DNA of 64,000 bases from Mannheimia haemolytica (GTDB lineage: Bacteria > Pseudomonadota > Gammaproteobacteria > Enterobacterales > Pasteurellaceae), in NCBI GenBank assembly GCA_900638155.1, contig LR134495.1, forward strand, positions 1,674,001-1,738,000. The letters are read 5' to 3'. The notes below the pieces were generated by a model. That model had not been told where the DNA came from. It did no database searches and saw only the letters and a program-made list of their open reading frames with translations. Positions 1-10,376 of the stretch are shown here, one piece after another; position 1 is the first letter of the stretch; each line of letters opens with the position of its first letter. The translations under genes and the position numbers were made by a program.

Positions 1-113
1 CTGACATCATTACCAGCTTGCTGTTGCGCAAATGGCAATGCCCCCATTACATCAGCTAAACCGCCTGTTTTAATTAAAGGGTACATTTCAGAGCAAATAT
101 GTAAAACTTTCAT
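1..113 (-). CDS. glgA: Glycogen synthase, N-terminal fragment (cut by window edge)
   Basis: The reverse strand reads [22 protein letters not shown] from the start codon and runs off the left edge after about 37 codons. GlgA transfers glucose from ADP-glucose to the growing alpha-1,4-glucan in the cytoplasm. The KTGGLADV stretch is the family's ADP-glucose binding KxGGLxDV motif. It is the fourth visible gene of the glgB-glgX-glgC-glgA operon, 122 bases after glgC. Only the beginning is visible, so integrity cannot be judged. Confidence 0.93.
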   Translation of the reverse strand, partial: MKVLHICSEMYPLIKTGGLADVMGALPFAQQQAGNDV

Positions 114-235
114 TTTTAACCGTTTTCTATGTGTAAAATAGTTGAAAAATAAGACCGCTTGAAGCGCTTTAATCATAACAATACTTCGAGCCTGCGACCT
201 CAAATGACAAACTCGAAGCATTATATCATCTCTTA

Positions 236-1549
236 CTAAATTGTATATTTAATATCCGAATTAGCTTCTTTTCCCGCTAATTTATCTAACATTGACTGTG
301 TCACTAATACAATGCCATTTTTGCTGACACGAAAACGTTTCGCATCTTCTTCGGCATTTACGCCAATTTCTAAGCCATCAGGAATTACACAATGTCTGTC
401 AATCACAGCGCGCTTAATCACGCAATTTTTACCGATAGTCACCTGCGGTAAAATCACTGTGTGTTCAATCACCGACTCCGCTTCAACGTGAACACGGTTA
501 AATAAGACCGAATTACTGATTTCTGCATCGGTAATCACACAACCACCGGCAATCAGAGAGTTATCTAAGGTTCTGGCCCGTGCACGATTATAGAAAAAAC
601 GTGCCGGTGCGGTTTGTTGCGGACGACCGTGAATCGGCCAAGATTCATCATATAAATCTAATTCCGGATCTTCAGACACTAAATCCATATGGGCAGCCCA
701 GTAGCTGTCAATCGTCCCAACATCTCGCCAGTAAATTGCCCCACTGGCATTACGCCCTTTACAAGAACGTTCAAATGGGTGGGCATATAGCACACCTTGC
801 TCTACTGCTTTTGGAATAATATCTTTACCGAAATCATGTGAGGTTCCTGGTGTAGAGGCTTCTTTTTCCAGCATTTCATAGAGATAATCTGCATTAAATA
901 CATAAATCCCCATTGATGCGAGCGAAGAATCCGGTTTTCCCGGCATTGCAGGTGGATCGGCCGGTTTTTCTACGAACTCTTTCACTTTTAGTTTTTCATT
1001 CACCGCCATTACCCCAAACTCTGTTGCTTGCGAGCGAGGCACTTCAATACAGCCTACAGTACATTTCGCCCCTTGATCGACGTGATCTTTCAACATTTGG
1101 GTGTAGTCCATTTTATAGATATGATCCCCTGCTAAAATCACCACATATTTTGGTCTGTAGTGCGATTTCATCATCGCCATATTTTGATACACCGCATCCG
1201 CTGTACCACGATACCAAGTGTTTTCATCTAACTGTTGGCGTGCCGGTAACATATCAATATATTGGTTACGTTCATAAGGTAAAAATGACCAACCACGTTG
1301 TAAATGGCGCAACAAAGAGTGTGCTGCATATTGGGTAATCACCCCGATTTTTAATAAATTCGAGTTAATACAATTTGATAACGCAAAATCAATAATACGG
1401 CGACTTCCACCGAAATAGACTGCTGGTTTTGCACGTTTATCGGTTAATTCGTATAGGCGGGAGCCTCGTCCTCCTGCAAGAATTAATACTAAGGTATCGT
1501 TGGTTAAATCTTGTCTTGCAACAAGAGCCGTTGATTCTTGGTTAAGCAT
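236..1549 (-). CDS. glgC: Glucose-1-phosphate adenylyltransferase (ADP-glucose pyrophosphorylase)
   Basis: Makes ADP-glucose from glucose-1-phosphate and ATP, the committed and allosterically controlled step of bacterial glycogen synthesis. The 437-residue protein has the nucleotidyltransferase signature LAGGRGSRL near residues 24-32, followed by the KPAVYFGG segment. Its C-terminal part fits the left-handed beta-helix typical of the family. Length matches normal GlgC. The start overlaps the end of glgX by 8 bases, so the two are translationally coupled. It supplies the substrate for glgA next door. Nothing looks damaged. Confidence 0.96.
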   Translation of the reverse strand: MLNQESTALVARQDLTNDTLVLILAGGRGSRLYELTDKRAKPAVYFGGSRRIIDFALSNCINSNLLKIGVITQYAAHSLLRHLQRGWSFLPYERNQYIDMLPARQQLDENTWYRGTADAVYQNMAMMKSHYRPKYVVILAGDHIYKMDYTQMLKDHVDQGAKCTVGCIEVPRSQATEFGVMAVNEKLKVKEFVEKPADPPAMPGKPDSSLASMGIYVFNADYLYEMLEKEASTPGTSHDFGKDIIPKAVEQGVLYAHPFERSCKGRNASGAIYWRDVGTIDSYWAAHMDLVSEDPELDLYDESWPIHGRPQQTAPARFFYNRARARTLDNSLIAGGCVITDAEISNSVLFNRVHVEAESVIEHTVILPQVTIGKNCVIKRAVIDRHCVIPDGLEIGVNAEEDAKRFRVSKNGIVLVTQSMLDKLAGKEANSDIKYTI

Positions 1550-3554
1550 ATTGTGTCTCCAATTTATTAGCGAACATTACATCACTTTTTTGAAGTACGC
1601 ATACACCCATATTATTGAGCGTAACCGCTTGCGTGTCTGTCATCAAAGTACCTTGAGCCTGCTCCAACACAACTTTCCAGTTGCCTTGTGGCAGTAAAAA
1701 CGATTGAGGTTGTCGATTAGCATTGAATAAAAGCAGCCATTCTTGCTGTAATAAAACGGCAAGCCCATTATGTTGATTATGCCAATCATCAATATTCATT
1801 GGTTGAGCAGTAGGATTCAGCCATTGTACTGAATCCTCGTGCCACCAACTATTTTGCTGGGAAAGCAAAGCAATTTTTTTACGTAACCGAATTAAACTAC
1901 GAACATAATCCAGTCGTGTGTGGTTTATATTTTCCCAATCTAGCCAAGTGATCTCATTATCTTGGCAGTAACTATTATTGTTACCCAGCTGGCTATGCCC
2001 GATTTCATCACCGGCTAAAAGCATCGGCACACCTGCAGATAAAAAGAGAGTAGAGAGCAAACTACAAGCGGTGATTTCTCGCTGTTTTTTTACCAATTCA
2101 TCAGCTGTTTGCCCTTCAACACCGTGGTTATTGCTATAGTTGCTGTTATGCCCGTCTCGGTTTTGTTCACCATTTGCCCAATTATGTTTTTGCTGATAGC
2201 TGGTGAGATCTTGTAACGTAAACCCATCGTGTGCCGTAATGAAATTGATACTTTTTGAAACAGAATATTTAGCAAACACATCATCACTTCCGGCCAATCG
2301 CCGTGCAAAAAGCCCCCAATCACCTTGGTTTTGTAGCCAAAAACGGCGTATATCATCACGATAACGATCGTTCCACTGATAAAAAGGCTCAGGGAATTGC
2401 CCTAATTGATAACCTTCTGCACCAATATCCCAAGGCTCAGCAATCAACTTAATATGTGTTAATTTAGAATGGCTTTTAAGCGCTGTGAAAAAATCTGCTT
2501 TTTCAGAAAAACTAGGTGTTCTACCTAGAATTGAGGCAAGATCAAAGCGGAATCCATCAATATGGCACTCCTCCACCCAATAGGTTAAGCAATCGATTGC
2601 CCATCGAAGTATATAAGGATTGCTCAAATTTAAAGTATTGCCACAGCCTGTCCAATTTTCGTATTCGCCCTTTTTATCTAGCCAATAAGCTGTATTGTCA
2701 ATGCCTCTAAAGCTCAGCATCGGCCCACTTTTATCACTTTCAGCCGTGTGGTTAAACACAATATCCAGAATCACTTCAATATGAGCTTGATGTAAGGTTT
2801 TTACGAGCTGTTTAAACTCTTTGAGCGGATTTTGCTTATCTGCGGCTAAGTTCGGTTCAACGGCAAAATTGCCTAATACATTATAGCCCCAATAATTCAC
2901 AAGCCCCTGTTTCTGCAAATGGGTTTCATCAATATGGTAAGTGATAGGTAGAAGTTCTACTGCGGTTATTCCTAAGGTTTTTAAATATTCTATCGAAACA
3001 GGGTGAGCCAAACCGGCAAAAGTGCCTCGAATGTCGCTTGGAATCTGCAAGTTCCGCTGACTAAAACCTTTCACCTGCATTTCATAAATAATAGTCTCTG
3101 CCCAAGGAGTGAATAACTGGCTATCATTTTCCCAATCAAAATGCTCATCAATCACGATAGACTTAGGTGCAAGAGAGGCATTATCCCGCTCATCGTTCCA
3201 TTTATACCAAGCGGCTGCCTCTGCACTACTTAAATCCGGCTTCCCTTCAATCGCTTTAGCGTAAGGATCAGTCAATAATTTTTGCGGATTAAATAACAAA
3301 CCGGCTTGTTCATCTTGTATGCCTTTCACCCTGTAGCCATATTTTGTACCAGCCTGTACACCTGCTACAAAAATGTGCCAAGTATCTCCGGAAGAAAACA
3401 TCGGAATACTGGTTTCGTGGTGATTTTCATCAAAAAGACATAACTCAATAGCGGTTGCATTTTGCGAAAAAATTGCAAAATTTGTACCAAATTCGCCCGC
3501 TTGTCTATCAAGTTTACTGCCTAAAGGAAAAGGCTTACCTCTAAAATAGTGCAT
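1542..3554 (-). CDS. glgX: Glycogen debranching enzyme GlgX
   Basis: A GH13 isoamylase-type enzyme that hydrolyses alpha-1,6 branch points on limit dextrins during glycogen breakdown. The 670-residue protein starts with the N-terminal beta-sandwich (GSKLDRQAGEFGTNFAIFS). It then shows the GH13 conserved regions: LDIVFNHTAE, GFRFDLASIL with the catalytic Asp, AEPWD with the acid/base Glu, and FITAHDG. It begins 18 bases after glgB and overlaps glgC by 8 bases. Synthetic and degradative functions therefore share one transcript, as is common in this operon. Confidence 0.95.
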   Translation of the reverse strand: MHYFRGKPFPLGSKLDRQAGEFGTNFAIFSQNATAIELCLFDENHHETSIPMFSSGDTWHIFVAGVQAGTKYGYRVKGIQDEQAGLLFNPQKLLTDPYAKAIEGKPDLSSAEAAAWYKWNDERDNASLAPKSIVIDEHFDWENDSQLFTPWAETIIYEMQVKGFSQRNLQIPSDIRGTFAGLAHPVSIEYLKTLGITAVELLPITYHIDETHLQKQGLVNYWGYNVLGNFAVEPNLAADKQNPLKEFKQLVKTLHQAHIEVILDIVFNHTAESDKSGPMLSFRGIDNTAYWLDKKGEYENWTGCGNTLNLSNPYILRWAIDCLTYWVEECHIDGFRFDLASILGRTPSFSEKADFFTALKSHSKLTHIKLIAEPWDIGAEGYQLGQFPEPFYQWNDRYRDDIRRFWLQNQGDWGLFARRLAGSDDVFAKYSVSKSINFITAHDGFTLQDLTSYQQKHNWANGEQNRDGHNSNYSNNHGVEGQTADELVKKQREITACSLLSTLFLSAGVPMLLAGDEIGHSQLGNNNSYCQDNEITWLDWENINHTRLDYVRSLIRLRKKIALLSQQNSWWHEDSVQWLNPTAQPMNIDDWHNQHNGLAVLLQQEWLLLFNANRQPQSFLLPQGNWKVVLEQAQGTLMTDTQAVTLNNMGVCVLQKSDVMFANKLETQYA

Positions 3555-3572
3555 ATTATTTTTTATGTTTCT

Positions 3573-5801
3573 TTAAGTTATGTTTTGTTTTGTTTTTTTG
3601 TCTGCGGCTCTTTTGAGGAAGATAGTCGATAGTGGTGGCAAAGTAATGCTCAAGGAGTAGGCTTTACCGTGCGATGCGACCAACTCACTGGCAAATCGGT
3701 TTGCATTGCTGATATTACTACCGCAATAGCAAGCTAAATCAGAATTAAGAATTTCTTGATATTCCGATAATTCATTCACTCCAAAACGGTAATTTTCACG
3801 CACAATCGGGGTGAAATTACTCACCACAATCACCGAATCGCCATTTTTGGCTTTACGCTCAAAAGCAAACACCGAATTATCGTGATCGTCCACCACTAAC
3901 CACTCAAAACCTTCAGGATTGTAATCTTGCTCAAACAGTGCAGGGGTTTGGGTGTATAAATGGTTAAGGGCTTTTACCCAACCCAACACGCCTTTATGCC
4001 ATTCGCCCCCTTCTTCCCCGAGTAAATACCAATCTAAGCTCTCGGCAAAATTCCACTCTTTACCTTGTGCAAATTCATTGCCCATAAAGAGTAATTTTTT
4101 GCCCGGATAGCCCCACATATAGCCATAATAGGCTCGCAAGTTCGCAAATTTTTGCCAGCAATCCCCCGGCATTTTATTCAGTAATGAACCTTTGCCGTGA
4201 ACGACTTCATCGTGTGAAAGCGGTAGAACAAACTGTTCGCTGTATTGGTAGGTCATACCAAAGGTCATTAAATTGTGGTGATAGCGGCGGTAAATCGGAT
4301 CTTTCTGCATATAGCGTAAAGTGTCGTTCATCCAGCCCATGTTCCACTTGTAATTAAAACCTAAACCGTCTTGTTCGGTCGGGTGCGACACGCCGGCAAA
4401 AGAGGTAGACTCCTCTGCAATGCTCGCACCACCTTGGCTTTCATCTCTCAAAATATTATTGGTATGACGTAAGAAGTCGATTGCCTCTAAGTTCTCACGT
4501 CCGCCATATTTATTTGGAATCCACTCACCGTCTGAACGTGAATAGTCTCGATAAATCATTGATGCCACCGCATCCACCCGCAACGCATCAATACCAAAAC
4601 GTTCGATCCAATAAAGTGCATTACCAGACAAATAATTGTTCACCTCATTTCTGCCGTAGTTAAAAATTAAGGTGTTCCAATCTTTGTGGTAGCCCTCTTT
4701 CGGATCGGAATGTTCGTAGAGATGGGTGCCGTCAAAATAAACCAAGCCGTGTTCATCTACCGGAAAATGCCCCACTACCCAGTCAAGAATCACACCAATG
4801 CCTTTATCGTGAGCTTTTTGGATAAAGTAGCTCAAGCCCTCAGGCGTACCAAAACGGCTGGTTGGCGAATAAATACCGGTGGTTTGATAACCCCAAGAGC
4901 CATCAAACGGAAATTCGGAAATAGGCAGCAATTCAATATGGGTAAAGCCCATATCTTTCACATAAGGAATGAGTTCATCGGCAAGCTCTTCATAGCTAAG
5001 CCAATAATTATTTTCAATATTGCGTCGCCAAGAGCCTAAATGCACTTCATAAATGGAAATCGGTTTATCGGGAGCATTCGCATTACGGCAGGTTTTCTCG
5101 GCTGGCACAATGCTTGGCAAGCCGGAAACAATAGAGGCTGTTTCTGGGCGGAATTGGGAGGCGAAGGCGTAAGGGTCGGATTTCAACCGTAGCACGCCGT
5201 TTCGATCCAACACTTCAAATTTATAGCAAACCCCTTTTTTCACATTCGGCAGGAAAATATCCCAAATGCCGGAATCGGGGTGGAATCGCATTGAATGCAC
5301 CAAGCCGTTCCAGTGGTTGAAATCCCCAACCACGGAAACCCGCTGAGCGTTCGGCGCCCAGACGCTAAAATGCACGCCCCCAACTTCATTTTGTGTGACT
5401 AAATGTGCGCCTAATTTTTCGTACGGGCGAAGTTGTTTTCCCTCAGCAAACAGCCAGTTATCCAGCTCTTGAATGTGGGTTTTAAAACGGTAAGGGTCTT
5501 CAATATCCACCGTTGAATCAGGGTATTCCACCAACAAGCGGTAAGAAAAATCTGTTTTTTTACCAATCAGTTCTGCAATAAAAAAGCCTCTATCATCAAT
5601 TTTTAGCATTGATGACACAGGCTTTCCGTTTAAATCGATCACTTGGCAAGCTATGGCAGAAGGAAGAAATACCCTAATAATAACGCCGTTATTGCTAGGG
5701 TGAATACCTAGGTAGGAGAAAGGATCATTACAAGAACCCGAAGAAAGTCGCTCAACAAAAGAAGCATCTTTTTCAGAATAAGTATAGTCTTGCATCGGCA
5801 C
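3573..5801 (-). CDS. glgB: 1,4-alpha-glucan branching enzyme
   Basis: Introduces alpha-1,6 branches into glycogen. The 742-residue protein is of the long type, with two N-terminal carbohydrate-binding beta modules (about residues 20-225) before the GH13 barrel. Visible motifs include [18 protein letters not shown] with the nucleophile Asp, IAEESTSF with the catalytic Glu, and [11 protein letters not shown]. It is the first gene of the glg operon and reads away from fruB. The 281-base gap between them holds a perfect CRP site and a weaker one, so cAMP control of this operon is likely. Confidence 0.96.
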   Translation of the reverse strand: MPMQDYTYSEKDASFVERLSSGSCNDPFSYLGIHPSNNGVIIRVFLPSAIACQVIDLNGKPVSSMLKIDDRGFFIAELIGKKTDFSYRLLVEYPDSTVDIEDPYRFKTHIQELDNWLFAEGKQLRPYEKLGAHLVTQNEVGGVHFSVWAPNAQRVSVVGDFNHWNGLVHSMRFHPDSGIWDIFLPNVKKGVCYKFEVLDRNGVLRLKSDPYAFASQFRPETASIVSGLPSIVPAEKTCRNANAPDKPISIYEVHLGSWRRNIENNYWLSYEELADELIPYVKDMGFTHIELLPISEFPFDGSWGYQTTGIYSPTSRFGTPEGLSYFIQKAHDKGIGVILDWVVGHFPVDEHGLVYFDGTHLYEHSDPKEGYHKDWNTLIFNYGRNEVNNYLSGNALYWIERFGIDALRVDAVASMIYRDYSRSDGEWIPNKYGGRENLEAIDFLRHTNNILRDESQGGASIAEESTSFAGVSHPTEQDGLGFNYKWNMGWMNDTLRYMQKDPIYRRYHHNLMTFGMTYQYSEQFVLPLSHDEVVHGKGSLLNKMPGDCWQKFANLRAYYGYMWGYPGKKLLFMGNEFAQGKEWNFAESLDWYLLGEEGGEWHKGVLGWVKALNHLYTQTPALFEQDYNPEGFEWLVVDDHDNSVFAFERKAKNGDSVIVVSNFTPIVRENYRFGVNELSEYQEILNSDLACYCGSNISNANRFASELVASHGKAYSLSITLPPLSTIFLKRAADKKTKQNIT

Positions 5802-5888
5802 TCCTTGCTTAAAGCGTTTAATACTTAAATTTCAATAGTTCTCACTCTATCACTAAATAGAAATAAAAGAAGTGGATTTACGCCATTT

Positions 5889-5904
5889 TTTGAGCTAAAT
5901 CACA
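5889..5904. promoter_or_regulatory. Second, weaker CRP-like site
   Basis: TTTGA-N6-TCACA, with one mismatch to the CRP core TGTGA-N6-TCACA. It lies 88 bases upstream of glgB and about 60 bases from the perfect CRP site, so it could serve the glg operon. Assigned by pattern only. Confidence 0.45.
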
Positions 5905-5949
5905 AAATAAAATCGTTTTAATCTTTAGTTTAAATCATCAAACCTTAAA

Positions 5950-5971
5950 TTTTGTGACATAGATCACATTT
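5950..5971. promoter_or_regulatory. CRP binding site (perfect core) between glgB and fruB
   Basis: TGTGA at 5953-5957, a six-base spacer, and TCACA at 5964-5968 exactly match the cAMP-CRP consensus core. Flanking bases are AT-rich, as expected. The centre is about 122 bases upstream of the fruB start and about 160 bases upstream of glgB. This is an ordinary CRP-N type site (T at position 6). CRP activation of fruBKA is expected, and of glgB possible. Confidence 0.85.
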
Positions 5972-6082
5972 TGAAACATTTTTATGGATATTTTTAGTTG
6001 GCTATAACGGTTTAGCAAAATATAGAGTAAACTAACCATAACATTACAGTTTAAAAATCAACTTTAAATCCAAGGAGCTAAA

Positions 6083-7561
6083 ATGCTTAATTTATCGGCA
6101 AAAAACATCCGTTTAAATGGTTCAGCAAGCAACAAAGAAGAAGTTATCCGTTTTGTTGCCGCCGAATTAGTCGCCAAGGGCAATGTAGCAGCCGGCTATG
6201 AAGTCGGTATGCTTAATCGTGAAACCCAAACCTCTACTTTTTTAGGTAACGGAATTGCTATTCCCCACGGCACGCTTGATACCCGTGATTTAGTCAAAGA
6301 AACCGGCGTGCAAATTATCCAACTTCCGCAAGGCGTGGAATGGGGCGAAGGCAACACTGCTTATGTAGTTATCGGGATTGCGGCTAAATCGGACGAACAC
6401 TTAACCTTACTCCGTCAACTCACCACTGTATTAAGTGATGAAGATGCCGCAGCTACATTAGCGAAAACGCAAAATTTAGATGAATTTATTGCCGTATTAA
6501 GCGGTAAGAAAAACCTTCCTACCTTATCTCCAGAGCTGATTTCTTTGAATGTAGAGTCTTCAAGCCTTATCACTTTATCAGCCATTAACGCAGCCAAACT
6601 ACAAGAGCAAGGCTATGTTTCCCAAGCATTCATCAGCGATGTGGTTGCCAACAAAGCATTACATTTAGGCAATAATCTATTTGTGGTGGATTCCGCCAAA
6701 GGTAACCAAGCTAACGGGGTCGCTATTGCCCGTAATACGCAAGGTCAAACTCTATTAACGGTGGCAGAAACCGACAATGCTCTGCAACCATTATTAGCTC
6801 AATTATTGAAATCAGAGGTGAGAAGCCAGTTTGCTCATTTCTCTGCGGAACAAATGCTTGGTTTATTAAAAGGCGAAAGCGTAACTTCAACCCCTGTAAC
6901 CAATGCCGAAGCGAGTGGCAACCAAGTGATTGGTACATTCACTATTCGTAACGACAACGGCTTACACGCTCGCCCTGCTGCGGTGTTAGTACAAACCGTA
7001 AAACCTTTCTCCTCGAAAATCAGCGTAGAAAATTTAGACCGCAACACCGCACCGGCAAGTGCGAAAAGTGCAATGAAAGTGGTAGCGTTAGGGGCGAGCC
7101 AAGGGCATCGTTTACGCTTTGTAGCAGAGGGCGAAGACGCTCAACAAGCGATTGAGGCATTACAACAAGCAATTATTAACGGCTTAGGCGAAAGTGTTTC
7201 ATTTGTCCCGGCTGTGGAGGATACGATTGAAAGCATTGCTATTTCAGCAATTCCTGCGGAAGAAACTGCGACTGCTACCGATGCCAATACGAAAGAAGCC
7301 ACCTTTGTAATCAAAAACGAACATGGTTTACACGCTCGACCAAGTGCTGTGTTGGTGAATGAAGTAAAAAAATTCAACGCCAAAATTGAAGTGCAAAATG
7401 TTGATAAAAATTCACCGCTTGTAAGTGCCAAAAGCCTAATGAAAATTGTTGCCCTTGGCGTAACCAAAGGCACGACGCTACGCTTTGTCGCAACCGGTGA
7501 TGATGTCGAAGTAGCACTAGCGGCTATCGGAGCTGCCATTGAAGCCGGTTTAGGCGAATAA
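6083..7561 (+). CDS. fruB: Fructose PTS multiphosphoryl transfer protein: EIIA-M-HPr-HPr
   Basis: Carries phosphate from Enzyme I to the fructose permease FruA. The 492 residues hold an N-terminal EIIA(Fru) domain (about 1-145, active His62 in IPHGTLD) and a linking M domain. Two HPr domains follow in tandem, with active histidines His295 (GLHARPAAV) and His417 (GLHARPSAV). E. coli FruB has a single HPr domain, so the tandem copy is notable, and both copies keep the active-site motif. A good ribosome site (AAGGAG) precedes the ATG. It is first in fruBKA and lies downstream of a perfect CRP site. Confidence 0.95.
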   Translation: MLNLSAKNIRLNGSASNKEEVIRFVAAELVAKGNVAAGYEVGMLNRETQTSTFLGNGIAIPHGTLDTRDLVKETGVQIIQLPQGVEWGEGNTAYVVIGIAAKSDEHLTLLRQLTTVLSDEDAAATLAKTQNLDEFIAVLSGKKNLPTLSPELISLNVESSSLITLSAINAAKLQEQGYVSQAFISDVVANKALHLGNNLFVVDSAKGNQANGVAIARNTQGQTLLTVAETDNALQPLLAQLLKSEVRSQFAHFSAEQMLGLLKGESVTSTPVTNAEASGNQVIGTFTIRNDNGLHARPAAVLVQTVKPFSSKISVENLDRNTAPASAKSAMKVVALGASQGHRLRFVAEGEDAQQAIEALQQAIINGLGESVSFVPAVEDTIESIAISAIPAEETATATDANTKEATFVIKNEHGLHARPSAVLVNEVKKFNAKIEVQNVDKNSPLVSAKSLMKIVALGVTKGTTLRFVATGDDVEVALAAIGAAIEAGLGE

Positions 7562-7574
7562 ATGAGGAATCATT

Positions 7575-8519
7575 ATGCGTATTGCAACCGTTACCCTCAA
7601 CCCCGCCTTTGATTTAGTCGGCAAACTTCAACGTATTGAAATCGGCGAAGTGAACACCGTAGAAACTCTTGGTTTATACCCTGCCGGCAAAGGTATTAAC
7701 GTTGCTAAAGTTTTAGCTGACTTAGGCACAAAACTTTCTGTAACTGGTTTTTTAGGCGAGGAGAATCAAGGCGACTTCGTTACTGCTTTCAAACAAAACG
7801 ATCTCACTGATGAGTTTTACCGTATTCAAGGCAAAACTCGCATTAACGTTAAAATTACCGAAACCGAAGCCGATGTGACCGATCTGAACTTCCTCGGCTT
7901 TGAAATTTCGGAAAACGATTGGGATAATTTTGTGATTCAATCCAGCCAATGGCAAAGCAAATTTGATTTAGTTGCAGTGTGTGGCTCGCTTCCTCGTGGT
8001 GTAACGCCGGAAAAATTTGCTTCTTGGTTGGAATCTTTACACCGCCAAGGCTTAAAAGTGGTGTTAGATACCAGCAATGCGGCACTCACCGCTGGCTTAA
8101 CCGCTCACCCTTGGTTAGTGAAACCAAACCGCCGAGAGCTGGAAGTGCTGGTCGGGCATTCACTCAACTCAATCGAAGAGATTATTAGTGCAGCTGAACA
8201 ATTACGTTCCCGTGGTATTGAAAATGTAATTATATCAATGGGCGAAAAAGGCTCTCTTTGGCTCAATCAAGAAGGCGTATTACAAGCTCGTCCGCCACGT
8301 TGTGAAAACGTAGTTAGCACGGTAGGTGCAGGTGATTCAATGGTTGCCGGCTTGATTTACGGCTTATCTCAAGGTTGGAGCAAAGAGCAAACCTTGCGTT
8401 TTGCCTCCGCCACATCTGCCCTAGCCGTTGCTCAAAGTAACGTTGGGATCGCAGACCGTGCGGCGTTAGACGATATTATTAAACAAACCGATATTACCGT
8501 GATTTCAGAAAATCATTAA
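7575..8519 (+). CDS. fruK: 1-phosphofructokinase
   Basis: Phosphorylates the fructose-1-phosphate delivered by the PTS to fructose-1,6-bisphosphate. The 314-residue protein is a PfkB-family sugar kinase. It has the N-terminal substrate region (TLNPAFDL, PAGKGINVAKVL) and the C-terminal signature VGAGDSMVAG with the catalytic Asp. It lies 13 bases after fruB with an AGGA ribosome site, and 25 bases before fruA, giving the usual fruBKA order. Length and motifs are normal. Confidence 0.96.
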   Translation: MRIATVTLNPAFDLVGKLQRIEIGEVNTVETLGLYPAGKGINVAKVLADLGTKLSVTGFLGEENQGDFVTAFKQNDLTDEFYRIQGKTRINVKITETEADVTDLNFLGFEISENDWDNFVIQSSQWQSKFDLVAVCGSLPRGVTPEKFASWLESLHRQGLKVVLDTSNAALTAGLTAHPWLVKPNRRELEVLVGHSLNSIEEIISAAEQLRSRGIENVIISMGEKGSLWLNQEGVLQARPPRCENVVSTVGAGDSMVAGLIYGLSQGWSKEQTLRFASATSALAVAQSNVGIADRAALDDIIKQTDITVISENH

Positions 8520-8544
8520 ACCTCAATCAAAGGAACAAACCAAT

Positions 8545-10200
8545 ATGAATATTTCTTTTGTATTTCCTCAAACACTAGGCAACGCACGCCGTTTCTTAGT
8601 GAATGAAATGTTATCTGCCGCTGCCAAGCAACAAGGACACAATGTTGTGGCGGCAAACCAAGCTGATTTTGTGGTGTTATTCGATAACGCAATTCCACAA
8701 GAAGCTGCCGGCAAGCAAGGGGCAATTTTGGACTTAGAACAAGCCTTTGCTCAACCTGAAGCCAGTCTCAAACAAGCGGTCGAAAATGCACAAACTTTTG
8801 CAAATGCTACCGCCACCACTACGGTTTCATCTGGTGTGAAAAATATCGTTGCTGTTACCGCTTGCCCAACTGGCGTGGCTCATACTTTTATGTCTGCAGA
8901 GGCGATTGAAAACTATGCCAAAGCACAGGGTTGGAACATCAAGGTTGAAACCCGTGGTCAAGTAGGTGCAGGTAATCCAATTTCTGCCGAAGAAGTTGCT
9001 GCAGCAGATTTAGTCTTCGTGGCTGCCGATATTGACGTTGATTTGGAAAAATTCAAAGGCAAACCGATGTATCGCACCTCAACCGGTTTAGCGTTGAAGA
9101 AAACTGCTCAAGAGTTTGAAAAAGCCTTTGCTCAAGCGAAAATTTACGAAGGTGGTGTGGCAAAAGCGGATAATGCTGAAGCTCCAACTTCTGAGAAAAA
9201 AGGGTTATATAAACACTTGATGACCGGTGTATCACATATGTTACCGCTGGTGGTAGCAGGTGGCTTATTAATCGCGATCTCATTTATGTTCGGGATTGAA
9301 GCCTTCAAAGATGAAACTATCGCAGGTGGTTTACCGAAAGCCTTAATGGATATTGGTGGCGGTGCGGCATTCCACTTAATGATTGCAGTATTCGCTGGCT
9401 ATGTAGCGTTCTCAATTGCAGACCGTCCGGGGTTAGCAGTCGGTCTTATCGGCGGTATGCTTGCCACCACCGCAGGAGCAGGGATTTTAGGTGGTATCGT
9501 AGCCGGTTTCTTAGCTGGTTATACCGTAAAATTCTTAAATGGTGCAATTCAGCTACCGGCAAGTTTAACCTCACTTAAACCTATTTTGATTTTACCACTC
9601 TTAGGCTCAGCGATTGTCGGCTTACTGATGATTTATGTCATCAACCCACCGGTGAAAGCATTAATGGATGCCTTAGTGGAATGGTTAAACACAATGGGGC
9701 AAACCAATGCAATTATTTTAGGTATTATTCTCGGTGCGATGATGTGTACCGATATGGGTGGTCCGGTGAATAAAGCGGCTTATACCTTTGGTGTGGGTTT
9801 AATTGCTTCACAACAATATATGCCAATGGCAGCGGTGATGGCGGCAGGTATGGTTCCACCAATTGGTATGGCGATTGCGACCCTGATTGCTCGCAGCAAA
9901 TTCAACACTAACCAACGTGATGCAGGTAAAGCTTCATTCGTGTTAGGTTTATGCTTTATTTCAGAAGGGGCATTACCGTTCGTGGCGGCAGACCCTGTGC
10001 GTGTAATTGCCAGCTCAATCTTAGGCGGTGCAACCGCCGGTGCAATTTCAATGGCACTAGGCATTACCTTACAAGCCCCACACGGCGGTTTATTCGTGAT
10101 TCCATTCGTTTCACAACCGTTAATGTACTTAGCTGCTATTGCCATCGGCTCATTAGTCACCGGCGTAGTCTATGCCGCTATCAAACAAAAAGCGGAATAA
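8545..10200 (+). CDS. fruA: PTS fructose transporter subunit EIIB'BC
   Basis: Inner-membrane fructose permease that phosphorylates fructose at C1 during uptake. The 551 residues divide into a degenerate EIIB' duplicate (about 1-95), an active EIIB domain with the phosphorylated Cys107 in ACPTGVAHTFM, and a hydrophobic EIIC domain from about residue 225 to the end. The first EIIB-like copy lacks an equivalent CPTG motif, as in E. coli FruA. It is the last large gene of fruBKA and is followed by a strong hairpin-plus-T terminator. Confidence 0.95.
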   Translation: MNISFVFPQTLGNARRFLVNEMLSAAAKQQGHNVVAANQADFVVLFDNAIPQEAAGKQGAILDLEQAFAQPEASLKQAVENAQTFANATATTTVSSGVKNIVAVTACPTGVAHTFMSAEAIENYAKAQGWNIKVETRGQVGAGNPISAEEVAAADLVFVAADIDVDLEKFKGKPMYRTSTGLALKKTAQEFEKAFAQAKIYEGGVAKADNAEAPTSEKKGLYKHLMTGVSHMLPLVVAGGLLIAISFMFGIEAFKDETIAGGLPKALMDIGGGAAFHLMIAVFAGYVAFSIADRPGLAVGLIGGMLATTAGAGILGGIVAGFLAGYTVKFLNGAIQLPASLTSLKPILILPLLGSAIVGLLMIYVINPPVKALMDALVEWLNTMGQTNAIILGIILGAMMCTDMGGPVNKAAYTFGVGLIASQQYMPMAAVMAAGMVPPIGMAIATLIARSKFNTNQRDAGKASFVLGLCFISEGALPFVAADPVRVIASSILGGATAGAISMALGITLQAPHGGLFVIPFVSQPLMYLAAIAIGSLVTGVVYAAIKQKAE

Positions 10201-10209
10201 TTTACGAAC

Positions 10210-10239
10210 AAAAAACGGAGCGAAATGCTCCGTTTTTTA
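10210..10239 (+). terminator. Rho-independent terminator of fruBKA
   Basis: The stem ACGGAGC / GCTCCGT closes a GAAAT loop and is flanked by A-runs and T-runs. It begins about 10 bases after the fruA stop. The two tiny ORFs that follow lie beyond it. Confidence 0.9.
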
Positions 10240-10256
10240 TATCACATAGATAACGA

Positions 10257-10376
10257 ATGTATCAGCGTATGTGTGTGCAACGAAGTGATTTTATGCAATC
10301 TTTCCAAGCGGTTTATCCCTTGGGCGTTAATCAAGATTGTTTCATTTTAATTACACCAAAAGGAAATCTAAAATGA
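10257..10376 (+). CDS. Possible 39-residue ORF, function unknown
   Basis: An ATG-started frame of 39 codons lies just after the fruA terminator. It begins MYQRMCVQRSDFM and ends ILITPKGNLK. Its stop overlaps the ATG of the next small ORF (ATGA), an arrangement typical of translational coupling. It spans one uptake-sequence-like CCAAGCGGT. No clear ribosome site precedes the first ATG, and internal ATGs could also serve. I recognise no family. It may be a real microprotein, a leader peptide for the next ORF, or chance. Confidence 0.3.
   Translation: MYQRMCVQRSDFMQSFQAVYPLGVNQDCFILITPKGNLK

Noticed and set aside
5970..5985. Possible Cra/FruR operator (TGAAACATTTTT) downstream of the CRP site
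   Set aside because: It misses a key base of the consensus and is not palindromic; no fruR gene is in the window to support it.
8545..8830. N-terminal EIIB' part of FruA considered as a decayed gene
   Set aside because: A degenerate EIIB duplicate is the normal layout of FruA, and the frame is intact.
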